36,727 nt of DNA, taken from a virus. Location of the stretch: IMG/VR virus record IMGVR_UViG_3300005096_000132, positions 1-36,727 of that record. One strand, 5' to 3'. This document shows positions 12,834 through 20,764 of the stretch, in pieces. Both the position numbers and the translations under genes were made by a program. The notes beneath the pieces are model-generated. The model was not told the DNA's origin. It worked only from the letters and a program-made list of their open reading frames with translations, and did no database searches. Numbering within the stretch: position 1 is the first letter of the stretch; each line of letters begins with the position of its first letter.

Positions 12834-14378
12834 ATGTCACGCGATTTCGAACACGCAAACGTAACAGATCATATCGATATAGGCACTTGGAGTATTTCAG
12901 GCTCAGCCGTAACACTTGCGGTTTGGTGCAGACTGGAAAGCTTTTCACAGAGCGATGCCCGTATTTTTTCTAAAGCCACCGGTTCAGGCGAGCAGGATCA
13001 CGTTTTAATGGTCTCAACTCAGAGCGGGTCACAACTACGGCTCAGGCTAAAAACAGGAACGAGTAATAGCGCCGGAACCACAACATTAATTTCAGCAAGC
13101 GTGCTGGCTTTGGACGTTTGGTTTCCTGTTGTAATTCGATACGACGGTACTGACATGACAATCTTTAAGGACGGCATCCAAATCGCAACGCGAGGCAAAA
13201 CAGGCGCACTGCGCGAAAATAATTGGTCAGCGTTTTGGGGCAATAACCCGAGCAATCAGCGACGATTGGATGGAGCTTTGGCAGAGGGTGTCATTTGGGA
13301 CGTACCACTTACAAATAACGAAATCGCAGCGTATTCAAACGGTTTCAGCCCTGCACAAATCAGACCTGAAAACCTACAATCATATCTACCAATGGATGGC
13401 ATTGATGCCCCAGAGCCTGATTATTCGGGTTTAGGACGAAACGGCACTGTCGTAGGCGCATTACGAGCAGATCATCCACCTGTTTTTCCGCGATTTGAGT
13501 TTAATGAGTACTCAGGATTATTTCTCGGGGGCGGTGGCGCTGGACCAACACTGATATCTATCGCTGAGACAGGCAGCGGAGCCGAAGGGCTCAGCATTAC
13601 AAATTCAGCCCCAATCACCGAAAATGGAGCCGGGCTTGAAAGTGCTCAGATCGATGCCGCAGTCCCAATCGCCGAAACCGTAAACAGTACTGAAACCTCA
13701 ACCATCTCGGCGGGAATATCCCAACAAGACACAGGTTCTTCTGTCGATAGCCTCACAGCCAATGCAAACGTGCCCGTCAGCGACAATACTTCCGGCCTCG
13801 AATCTCAAACGATCAATGCTGAGATTCCAATCCCGGAAAGTGGAAGCGGAACTGATGTCCCGACGGTCGCAGCGCCTGGTGTCGTGAGCATCGCCGATAC
13901 CGGTTCTGCCACAGAAACCATCGCGCTCAGGATCGATTTAAATGTCTCAGATACTGCAATCGGTGCCGATGAAATCGCTCTGGCCGCAAGCGTCTCGATC
14001 ATCGAAAGTGGCGCAGGCGCTGAAACTGCGCTGGTAAATGTCAGTCTGGCCATGACGGAAATCGCAAACGGACTCGATACCGTTCAACTTTTGGTCGCCA
14101 TCGGTCTTGCAGAAACAAGCCCGGCAGTAGATGCCGTTACGGTTGACCAAGGCGCTGGATTTATCACCATTACCGATGTGGCCATCGGCAATGAAGCCCT
14201 TACAATTACCGCCGCCCTGGCCATCGCCGAAAGCGCGACAGGCCTGGACACTACGCAAATCGATACTGGCCTGGTTGCGGCCATCATCCGCATGACTGCC
14301 GTCGCGCTGACTGTGCCCCGGATGTCGGATGTAGCGTTGACCGTGCCGAAAATGGCGTCCGTTGAATTGATCGTATAA
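12834..14378 (+). CDS. LamG-domain fibre-like protein with degenerate tandem repeats
   Basis: The product is 514 residues. Residues about 1-220 form a LamG/concanavalin-type jelly roll (FEHANVTDHIDIGTW, VTLAVWCRL, VVIRYDGTDMTIFKDG, then GALAEGVIWDVPLTNNEIA, and LQSYLPMDG). Residues about 240-482 are imperfect repeats of 20-25 residues around (I/V)-I-x-E-x-G-x-G-x-E/D. The end has a short repeat of ALTVPRM/KM. LamG domains bind sugars or proteins, so a fibre or surface-binding role is likely. Unusually for a Mu-like phage it lies upstream of the packaging genes. Confidence 0.75.
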   Translation: MSRDFEHANVTDHIDIGTWSISGSAVTLAVWCRLESFSQSDARIFSKATGSGEQDHVLMVSTQSGSQLRLRLKTGTSNSAGTTTLISASVLALDVWFPVVIRYDGTDMTIFKDGIQIATRGKTGALRENNWSAFWGNNPSNQRRLDGALAEGVIWDVPLTNNEIAAYSNGFSPAQIRPENLQSYLPMDGIDAPEPDYSGLGRNGTVVGALRADHPPVFPRFEFNEYSGLFLGGGGAGPTLISIAETGSGAEGLSITNSAPITENGAGLESAQIDAAVPIAETVNSTETSTISAGISQQDTGSSVDSLTANANVPVSDNTSGLESQTINAEIPIPESGSGTDVPTVAAPGVVSIADTGSATETIALRIDLNVSDTAIGADEIALAASVSIIESGAGAETALVNVSLAMTEIANGLDTVQLLVAIGLAETSPAVDAVTVDQGAGFITITDVAIGNEALTITAALAIAESATGLDTTQIDTGLVAAIIRMTAVALTVPRMSDVALTVPKMASVELIV

Positions 14379-14417
14379 ACACATATTTTTATATAGCTTC
14401 CTTTAAAGGAGTAATAA

Positions 14418-14576
14418 ATGAATTTTAATAATGAAATCTGGCACGCCAAAATCGACGAAAAAGATAACGTCGTTCGTTTGTATTTTAAAAATCAAAAACG
14501 ACCGATCACGATGACGACAAAAGAATTTTGTGCCCTGGGTGCCATCATCCATCAGGTTAAAGGAGCAATCAAATGA
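14418..14576 (+). CDS. Small hypothetical protein, 52 residues
   Basis: AAAGGAG lies eight bases before ATG 14418, and the frame ends in an ATGA overlap with the next gene at 14573. The product (NFNNEIWHAKIDEKDNVVRL at the start) is beta-strand-like and charged. The strong ribosome-binding site and coupling support it as real; the family is not recognised. Confidence 0.6.
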   Translation: MNFNNEIWHAKIDEKDNVVRLYFKNQKRPITMTTKEFCALGAIIHQVKGAIK

Positions 14577-15247
14577 AGGATCAACTCAGCGTAGATGCAG
14601 GCAAAGGCCACGAGGGTGTCGGCGCGATCGGCAGCGTCGCACTCGCCGAAAAAAGCAATCACAGCACCCTTTGGTATATCGATAAATACGACAGCGATAT
14701 CCACGAAAACAAAGTTAAGACGATTAAACACCTGATTGGCGAGATGTTGATTTTAGCCAATCACCATTGGTCGCGTGGCGATAAAAAGCTGTGGTTTCAC
14801 TATGTGGGCGAAGCTCGAAAGCTCCAAGAAGATGCGCTCAGCCATACTTACGACCACAACATCATCAAATGCAACATCCTCTTAAATGAGGGAATTGACG
14901 AGATGGTCTTGCGGCTTTTAGGGTCTGGTGGCACCGCCTACAACAATGCTACCGCGCAATTAGGCGTGGGTGATTCTCTAACCGCCGAGGACGCGACGCA
15001 AACCGGCCTTCAGGCCCCCACGAACTTCCTCTATAAAGGAATGAATGCCGGATTTCCCACGAGCGGGACACAGCAGGCAACCTGGCAGAGTGATTTTGGA
15101 GCGAGTGAAGCGAACCACTTATGGGCGGAATTCAGCGTGCGAAACGGTGCTACGGCTGACATCAATCTAAACCGCAGGGTTTCAAACCAAGGGACAAAAA
15201 TAAGTCAGCAGACCTGGACGCTGACTTTGGGTATTACTTGGAGCTAA
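14573..15247 (+). CDS. Conserved phage structural/fibre-associated protein
   Basis: The product is 224 residues. The C-terminal two thirds follow a pattern I recognise from many tailed phages: LLGSGGTAYNNATAQLGVGDS, then TGLQAPTNFLYKGMNAGFP, ATWQSDFGASEANHLWAEF, then LNRRVSNQGTKISQQTWTLT. Such proteins sit beside tail-fibre genes and are thought to be virion parts; the exact role is unknown. The N-terminal third is specific to this phage. A paired G-rich element follows one base before the stop codon ends. Confidence 0.72.
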   Translation: MKDQLSVDAGKGHEGVGAIGSVALAEKSNHSTLWYIDKYDSDIHENKVKTIKHLIGEMLILANHHWSRGDKKLWFHYVGEARKLQEDALSHTYDHNIIKCNILLNEGIDEMVLRLLGSGGTAYNNATAQLGVGDSLTAEDATQTGLQAPTNFLYKGMNAGFPTSGTQQATWQSDFGASEANHLWAEFSVRNGATADINLNRRVSNQGTKISQQTWTLTLGITWS

Positions 15248-15351
15248 ATCCCCCCTTGCCCCCCTTTTTCAAAGTGGGGTAAAGGCTTTTTCAGAAAAAG
15301 GAAAACACCGCTTATCTTCCCACTTTGAAAAAGGGGGATTGAGGGGGATTT
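15246..15351. mobile_element. Paired inverted-repeat (MITE-like) element
   Basis: AAATCCCCCC with a C-rich block and CAAAGTGGGGTAAA (15246-15283) faces CTTCCCACTTTG, a G-rich block and GAGGGGGATTT (15314-15351) across a spacer of about 30 bases. Transcribed, it would form a long hairpin. The intergenic stretch to 15369 holds nothing else apart from an AAGGAGGG ribosome-binding site. Confidence 0.85.
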
Positions 15352-15369
15352 AAAAAGGAGGGTTTAAAA

Positions 15370-15774
15370 ATGGAAATAGATGTTTTTGATGTGACTTTTG
15401 AGATTAAAGGGCTCCCGGCAAGGCAAGTGCTTGATGCGATCAATTTAGTGCTGAAGGAATTTAAAGGGACAGAAGCAAAGGTAAAGCCAACACCTGAAAA
15501 GAGTCAAAGTCTTGAGCTTAAGGAAAAACCGGTAGAAAGCATAGAAGGCCCTTTTAATGATGGCACTCCGCCTGAGTTGCAAAATGAAAAATGGCACTGC
15601 AAACGGAGCGAGCACCCTGGATATTTGGTTCTTTTAGAAAAACGAACCAAATTGAAAAGGCTTTTCTCCCGGAGTGATTTTGAACTTCTTGTCACGTTTA
15701 ACCCAGATTTGGCGCCGTTTTCTGCGCTGTTTGATCCGATTGAGCAGCCTTCAGAATCGGAAGACGAGCTTTAA
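15370..15774 (+). CDS. Hypothetical protein, 134 residues
   Basis: AAGGAGGG lies nine bases upstream of ATG 15370. The product opens with a short alpha/beta segment (FDVTFEIKGLPARQVLDAIN), has a proline/glutamate linker, then a basic patch and an acidic end. No family is recognised. It is the first gene after a paired repeat element and reads into the next with a three-base gap. Confidence 0.55.
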   Translation: MEIDVFDVTFEIKGLPARQVLDAINLVLKEFKGTEAKVKPTPEKSQSLELKEKPVESIEGPFNDGTPPELQNEKWHCKRSEHPGYLVLLEKRTKLKRLFSRSDFELLVTFNPDLAPFSALFDPIEQPSESEDEL

Positions 15775-15777
15775 TAA

Positions 15778-16155
15778 ATGCCGATTAGAAACGTTATAAA
15801 TCGCCCGCTGGTTTCAGAACTGAAATCGGGGTTTTTAAAAGGAAAGCTTGTTGATGGGAATAATAGCTGGCCGCCAGGACAATTGCCGACAACTTTTCTC
15901 GTCAGCCTTTTTGATGAAGCCACCAAGGCGATCATTAATGGAGTCAGTGAGCAAAGCATCCTCAATACTGCCGGTGGCACCATCGCGACCGACGGGAGTT
16001 GGACTTACGACATCGCTCCGGCAAACAGCCCCATTATCGGCACCGGGCACCGCGAAGGGCACATTGCATTTTTTGAATGGACTTGGGACAACGGCAATAA
16101 AGCCGGAGATTACGAGATTTTGTTTTTTGTCGTCAATCGAGAAAAAACCACTTAG
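15778..16155 (+). CDS. Conserved phage protein, 125 residues
   Basis: ATG 15778 follows the previous stop after three bases. The C-terminal half reads GGTIATDGSWTYDIAPANSP, HREGHIAFFEWTWDNGNKAG and DYEILFFVVNREKTT, a beta-sandwich pattern seen in phage proteins near fibre genes. Function is not known; a virion role is inferred. Confidence 0.6.
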   Translation: MPIRNVINRPLVSELKSGFLKGKLVDGNNSWPPGQLPTTFLVSLFDEATKAIINGVSEQSILNTAGGTIATDGSWTYDIAPANSPIIGTGHREGHIAFFEWTWDNGNKAGDYEILFFVVNREKTT

Positions 16156-16163
16156 GAGAATAA

Positions 16164-16487
16164 ATGCAAGACGGCGCTTATCAAATCATATTTGCAATTG
16201 TATTGCTGCTGCTCAACATCACAATGTCAACAGGAGTTGGTTTTATTATCGTTTCTCTCAAAGGCAATCGCGAGGCCAACGAAAAACGATTTGCGGGTTT
16301 GGAAAAAAAACATGAAAAACTCTCTGACGAGCACAACGAACTTAAAGCGCAACTGCCTCATCACTACGTACTACGCAATGATTTTGTCCGCGCCATGATC
16401 GGTTTTGACAGCAAATTAAATGAGCAAACAAAAGATATCAAGGCAATCGCACGCGCCATGAAAGGGGTTAAAGATGCATCCGGATAG
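16164..16487 (+). CDS. Membrane/coiled-coil protein (DUF2730-like)
   Basis: The product is 107 residues. Residues 6-30 form a transmembrane helix (YQIIFAIVLLLLNITM), followed by a coiled coil (about 35-60, KRFAGLEKKHEKLSDEHNEL). AGGAGA precedes ATG 16164. A one-helix plus coiled-coil protein directly before the terminase genes matches the DUF2730 proteins of Mu-like phages, though I judge this by layout more than residues. It overlaps the next gene by 14 bases. Confidence 0.55.
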   Translation: MQDGAYQIIFAIVLLLLNITMSTGVGFIIVSLKGNREANEKRFAGLEKKHEKLSDEHNELKAQLPHHYVLRNDFVRAMIGFDSKLNEQTKDIKAIARAMKGVKDASG

Positions 16488-16785
16488 GCATAAAGAATCG
16501 CGATACAAAATTTTGAAAGCCCTGCATTACGCCTATCCCTACGGCATGACCGAGTTGGCGATTTTTCGAGCGCTGAACGAAATAAGCCCTGACTTAATGG
16601 AGCGTGATGTCGCGGCGGAAGTCGTTTACCTGCGTGAAAAAAAATACATCAAAACAGAAAAACGCTTTGATCGCGCCATCCGCGAAGAAGTGCGGACGCA
16701 TTATATCGTGCCGCAGGGCATCGATCTTTTGGAAGGCAATATAGAAGGAGGCGATCCGGGCATTTATTTGCCGGAGATCAATTAA
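16474..16785 (+). CDS. Winged-helix-like protein, 103 residues
   Basis: The sequence ESRYKILKALHYAYPYGMTELAIFRAL, then ERDVAAEVVYLREKKYIKTEK, fits a winged helix-turn-helix with a C-terminal extension. Such small proteins commonly precede the DUF3486 gene in Mu-like phages. It is adjacent to the next start without a gap. DNA binding is likely; the target is unknown. Confidence 0.65.
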   Translation: MHPDRHKESRYKILKALHYAYPYGMTELAIFRALNEISPDLMERDVAAEVVYLREKKYIKTEKRFDRAIREEVRTHYIVPQGIDLLEGNIEGGDPGIYLPEIN

Positions 16786-17304
16786 ATGGCGCATCGGACA
16801 CATCATAAGATTGCATCGTATCCACAGGATGTCATTGCTCGTGTCAACGAAATGTTGGTCGCGGGAGATGTGTACACGGAAATTGCGAGCTATTTGGCAA
16901 AAGTCGGTCATCCGACGGGCTCATCTTCTGTCGGACGCTACGCCCAAAACTTTCTAAAGTCTCTCGAAAAAATAAAAATCGTCACAGAGCAATCGAAAGC
17001 AATTTTAGAAACCACCCTCGGCACCGGATTACAGGTTGAAGAAGCTGCCGTGCAAATTGCGCTTTCAAAAATCATGGAATTTTTAATCGACATGCCGGAT
17101 ATCAAAAAAGAAGAAGCCAGCAAAGTTTTCACCGCCCTCGCCAGATTGCAATCAAGTGGTGTACAGCGAGAGAAATTAAAAATCGTTTGGAAAGAAAAAA
17201 TACGAGAAGCTGCCGACGAGATCGAAACAACAGTCAAGAAAAAAGGTTTAACAGACGAAGCAGCGGATGCCATCAAGAAAAAGATTTTGGGGATTGCGGC
17301 GTGA
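16786..17304 (+). CDS. DUF3486 family protein (Mu gp27-like small terminase)
   Basis: The product is 172 residues. The N-terminal helix-turn-helix-like part (VIARVNEMLVAGDVYTEIASYL, then PTGSSSVGRYAQNF) is characteristic of DUF3486: a short region predicting that the protein binds DNA ends. The rest is helical (EEAAVQIALSKIMEFL, EEASKVFTALARLQSSG, REKLKIVWKEKIREAADE). It precedes the large terminase as gp27 precedes gp28 in Mu. The small terminase role is inferred from that position. Confidence 0.82.
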   Translation: MAHRTHHKIASYPQDVIARVNEMLVAGDVYTEIASYLAKVGHPTGSSSVGRYAQNFLKSLEKIKIVTEQSKAILETTLGTGLQVEEAAVQIALSKIMEFLIDMPDIKKEEASKVFTALARLQSSGVQREKLKIVWKEKIREAADEIETTVKKKGLTDEAADAIKKKILGIAA

Positions 17305-17306
17305 TG

Positions 17307-17411
17307 AAATCCCCCTCGATCCCCCTTTTTCAAAGTGGGAAGGCAAATGGAATATCTGTTTTTAACAAAATCCTTTACCCCACTTTGAAAAAGGGGGGCA
17401 AGGGGGGATTT
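17307..17411. mobile_element. Paired inverted-repeat (MITE-like) element
   Basis: AAATCCCCCTCGATCCCCC with CAAAGTGGGAAG faces TTTACCCCACTTTG with CAAGGGGGGATTT across a spacer of about 30 bases. The left end falls three bases after the stop of the preceding gene. The remaining 107 bases before the terminase contain no gene. Confidence 0.85.
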
Positions 17412-17518
17412 GAATTCGCCCCACAAGCCACAACAAAAGGCGATAACGACCAAAGAGACCTTAAGAATTATTAAATCAAAATTAAACGTTTTTAAACGGG
17501 CGTTGAACGGATTCGGCA

Positions 17519-19027
17519 ATGGGTGTGAGTAGCGATTTGAAAGAAAAAACACAAAAAGGCGTTTTGCTACCTTATCAGCAGCGATGGATTGCCGATAAGG
17601 CCGAAGTAAAGCTCATAAGAAAATCCAGGCAGATAGGAATCTCTTGGGCTGAAGCAGCCGATGCCGTGGTCTATGGTGCATCAGAATCCGGCAAAGACAC
17701 TTGGTATATCGGATACAACCAAGACATGGCCCAAGAGTTCATCCGCGACTGTGGATTTTGGGCAAGAAACTTTCATGATGCAGTGCTGGAAATAAACGAA
17801 ATAGTTCTCGATGACGATAGAAAAGACGACGGCATCCTGGCCTATCGCATTACATTTGCGTCGGGGCATCGCATCACAGCGCTTTCGTCACGACCTAGCA
17901 ATCTACGCGGAAAACGTGGTCGCATTATTATTGATGAGGCTGCGTTCCACCCAGATCTTTTAGGTCTGATCAAGGCCGCGCTCGCGCTTACCATGTGGGG
18001 TGGGACAGTACGGATTATCTCAACTCATTTTGGAGATGATAATCCGTTTAATGAATTGATCGAAGATATCAAGGCAGGTAAAAAATCTTTTTCTCTGCAC
18101 AGGGTTGATTTTGACGATGCGTTAAAAGACGGCTTATATAAGCAAATCTGTATCGCAGAAAACAGAACTTGGTCTCTTAAAGCAGAAGCCGAATGGCGAG
18201 GGCAACTTATCGAATTTTATGGTTCGGACGCCGACGAAGAGCTTTTCTGTATCCCCGCAGGCGGTACCGGCACCTATCTCACCCGCGCCATGATCTTTAA
18301 TACAATGGATGCTGACATTCCTGTCTCCCGCTGGAAATGCAAAGACGATTTCGCGCAAAAACCAGAAGCTTATCGCGAGTCAAAATGCCTTGAATGGCTC
18401 GAAAATGAATTAAAGCCGATTCTTGATAATTTGGATCCCAATTTAAAAAGTTTCTTCGGCGAAGATTTTGGCCGCTCTGGTGATTTAACCGTCATCTTGC
18501 CTGCGCAAGAACAAAAAAATATGACCTATAAAACGGCTTGCGATATCGAATTGCGAAACGTGCCGTTTGAACAGCAAAAACAAATTCTGTTTTACGTCCT
18601 GGATCGTCTGCCCCGTTTCGCTGGCGGCGCAATGGACGCCAGGGGCAATGGGCAATACCTCGCCGAGGTCGCAATGCAAAAGTACGGGGCAAACCGGATT
18701 TTGCAAATCATGCCCTCACAGCCTTGGTATATGGATGCGATGCCCAAATACAAAAGCTATCTCGAAGACCGCACACTGATTTTACCTAAAGATAGCGACC
18801 TGCTCGCCGACAACCGCCTGGTGCGGATGGAAAAAGGTATCGCGAAAGTCCCCGACAAAAGCCACACCAAAGGATCTGACGGCGGACAACGCCATGGCGA
18901 CGGCGCGATCGCGGGCGCGATGTTGGTCCATGCAATTGAAGAATGTGATGCCTGGGAAGCCGAGCATGAGGTGCCACACGGATCTGAGCGTGTCACCTCG
19001 AATATGGGGAGTTTCATGCATGGCTGA
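17519..19027 (+). CDS. Large terminase (Mu gp28-like)
   Basis: The product is 502 residues. The ATPase part shows a deviant Walker A (RKSRQIGISWA, 35-45), Walker B RIIIDEAAF (135-143) and the coupling motif RIISTHFGDDNPF (165-177). The nuclease part shows FFGEDFGRSGDLTVIL (about 312-327) and GGAMDARGNGQYLAE (about 366-380), with acidic residues placed as in RNase H-type terminase nucleases. It packages DNA headful from the left end. ATG 17519 is the first start after the gap. Its end overlaps the portal start (ATGGCTGA). Confidence 0.92.
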   Translation: MGVSSDLKEKTQKGVLLPYQQRWIADKAEVKLIRKSRQIGISWAEAADAVVYGASESGKDTWYIGYNQDMAQEFIRDCGFWARNFHDAVLEINEIVLDDDRKDDGILAYRITFASGHRITALSSRPSNLRGKRGRIIIDEAAFHPDLLGLIKAALALTMWGGTVRIISTHFGDDNPFNELIEDIKAGKKSFSLHRVDFDDALKDGLYKQICIAENRTWSLKAEAEWRGQLIEFYGSDADEELFCIPAGGTGTYLTRAMIFNTMDADIPVSRWKCKDDFAQKPEAYRESKCLEWLENELKPILDNLDPNLKSFFGEDFGRSGDLTVILPAQEQKNMTYKTACDIELRNVPFEQQKQILFYVLDRLPRFAGGAMDARGNGQYLAEVAMQKYGANRILQIMPSQPWYMDAMPKYKSYLEDRTLILPKDSDLLADNRLVRMEKGIAKVPDKSHTKGSDGGQRHGDGAIAGAMLVHAIEECDAWEAEHEVPHGSERVTSNMGSFMHG

Positions 19028-20552
19028 TAAAAATAAAAAGACGAATAAAGCCATCACTGACGAAATCGCTTCGGTTGGTACACTCGACATTACGCGGGGG
19101 TATATCGGGCAAATCCTAACAAACCCGGACAGTGTATTGGCGCTGGAGGGTAGCAGCCTCGGCCTGAAGCTTTATGACGATTTGGAGCGAGACGACCGGG
19201 TCTATCCTGTGTTGCAAACGCGTAAAAATGCCGTCTCTGGTAAGGCTTGGCAGATTTTGTCCGCCTCAGAAGATCAGTCGGATATTGATGTGGCGGAGTT
19301 TGTGGAAAACGTATTCCGGGCATTGCCCTTTGGAGATATCATTAAATCTCTACTTGACTCGCGCTTAAAAGGATTCGCCATCGCCGAAATCATTTGGCAT
19401 GTGCGCTTGGACGGCAAAATTGGCATCAAAGAAATTATTGGTCGCGACCAAAGACGGTTTGTTTTTGACCTGGATCGACTCCCGCGCCTCCTTACCCCCA
19501 AGAACCTGATCAGCGGGGAAGAAGTCCCACATCGCAAATTCATTCACTTGGCCTTTGGTTCCAAATTTGGCAGTCCTTATGGTTCAGGATTAGGGTCTAG
19601 GCTCTATTGGCCCTGCTGGTTTAAAAAAAATGGTACCCGATTTTGGGCGATATTTTTGGAGAAATTTGGATCTCCGACCGCAGTCGGGAAATACCCCTCT
19701 GGCACATTAAAAACGCAGCAACAAGCACTATTAGAAGCCATGGCCGCAATTCAAAATGAGTCTTCCGTCAAAATTCCAGACAATATGACCATCGATCTAC
19801 TCGAGGCCAGCAGGCAAGGTTCGACAGATAGTTATGAAAAATTTATGAATTATTGGGATAAGGCGATCTCAATTGTTGTCCTGGGCCAAACCCTCACAAC
19901 AGATGTAGGTGATTCGGGGTCTCGAGCCCTTGGTGATGTTCACAACGAAGTGCGGCACGATCTGGTCAAAGATGATGCAGACGACATTTCTGAGGTGCTT
20001 AGTTGCCAATTGATCCCCTGGCTCGTCGATTTCAATTTTGCAGGTGTAGTTGAATACCCAAGGTTTTCAATTGCAACCGATCCTAAGAAAGACACAAAGG
20101 CATTGGCCGAACGAGACGTCCTTCTAATAGAGAAGGTAGGTCTTCCTGTCAGCGAAGATTATTTTTATAAGACGTATGACATCCCCCGCCCCGAAGCAGG
20201 TGAAACCCTGGTGCAAGGGCCAAATCCCCCTCAGTCCCCCTTTTCCAAAGGGGGAAGCTCTCAGCTTTTACCCCACTTAGAAAAAGGGGGGCAAGGGGGG
20301 ATTTATTTTGCAAGGGATAAAGATCAGCAGGCCGACAAGCTCGATCCCTTTGTCGATCAGGCGATGGAAAAAGTAAACCTTGACCCGATCATTGATCCAA
20401 TCAAAAAACTCACAGAAGAGGCCACAAGCCTCGAAGAACTCAAAGAGATGCTTTTAAAGGAATACGAAAACATCGACCCGGTGCGCCTGGGCGATCTTAT
20501 CCAAGAGACTCTGGCCACGTCCGAATTATTGGGGAGGTTTGAAGCGGAATGA
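19020..20552 (+). CDS. Portal protein, DUF935 (Mu gp29-like)
   Basis: The product is 510 residues from ATG 19020; a more upstream in-frame start is inside the terminase gene. Family segments include LTNPDSVLALEGSSLGLKLYDDLERD, KNAVSGKAWQIL, LDSRLKGFAIAEIIW, KFGSPTAVGKYP and VVLGQTLTTD, then GDVHNEVRHDLVKDD. Twelve copies form the DNA entry ring. A complete 83-base MITE-like element (20222-20304) is inserted in frame and adds about 28 residues (PPQSPFSKGGSS... GGQGGIYFAR) between a conserved core and the acidic C-terminus. The stop overlaps the next ATG. Confidence 0.92.
   Translation: MADKNKKTNKAITDEIASVGTLDITRGYIGQILTNPDSVLALEGSSLGLKLYDDLERDDRVYPVLQTRKNAVSGKAWQILSASEDQSDIDVAEFVENVFRALPFGDIIKSLLDSRLKGFAIAEIIWHVRLDGKIGIKEIIGRDQRRFVFDLDRLPRLLTPKNLISGEEVPHRKFIHLAFGSKFGSPYGSGLGSRLYWPCWFKKNGTRFWAIFLEKFGSPTAVGKYPSGTLKTQQQALLEAMAAIQNESSVKIPDNMTIDLLEASRQGSTDSYEKFMNYWDKAISIVVLGQTLTTDVGDSGSRALGDVHNEVRHDLVKDDADDISEVLSCQLIPWLVDFNFAGVVEYPRFSIATDPKKDTKALAERDVLLIEKVGLPVSEDYFYKTYDIPRPEAGETLVQGPNPPQSPFSKGGSSQLLPHLEKGGQGGIYFARDKDQQADKLDPFVDQAMEKVNLDPIIDPIKKLTEEATSLEELKEMLLKEYENIDPVRLGDLIQETLATSELLGRFEAE
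20222..20304. mobile_element. Paired inverted-repeat element inside the portal gene
   Basis: AAATCCCCCTCAGTCCCCC with CCAAAGGGGGAAG faces TTTTACCCCACTTAG with CAAGGGGGGATTT, here with a spacer of only about 9 bases. The whole unit is read in frame without a stop, which makes it a translated insertion. Confidence 0.85.
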
Positions 20553-20764
20553 TTGAAAATAATTTTAAACATCACGAACCAAACGACGACCAGCAAGAAA
20601 AATATGGCTTATTGCGAAGCAAGGCAAAAGCGATGGCTTTTTTAATCCAAGATCTATGCCCGGACAGTCGAGAAAAAGCGCTGGCCATGACAAACCTTGA
20701 GCAATCAATCATGTGGGCGAATGCCTCAATCGCAAGGAATAAAGAAACGAGAACGAGAGAATAA
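20549..20764 (+). CDS. Acb2/Tad1-hairpin family protein, candidate anti-CBASS/anti-Thoeris sponge
   Basis: The product is 71 residues. Its layout matches the family: an N-terminal FKHHEPNDDQQEKYGLLR segment, a long helix (SKAKAMAFLIQDLCPDSRE) and the signature KALAMTNLEQSIMWANASIARN (43-64). Acb2 binds cyclic dinucleotides and trinucleotides made by CBASS systems; the related Tad1 binds the Thoeris signal. The ligand here cannot be predicted. The start overlaps the portal stop and the end touches the next gene, so it is made with head proteins. This assignment rests on residue pattern recognition without a search. Confidence 0.78.
   Translation: MIENNFKHHEPNDDQQEKYGLLRSKAKAMAFLIQDLCPDSREKALAMTNLEQSIMWANASIARNKETRTRE

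Noticed and set aside
15246-15351. Ordinary intrinsic terminator
   Set aside because: The unit is a repeated element with conserved ends found at many sites, including inside coding sequence, and it has no T tract; it may still impede transcription.
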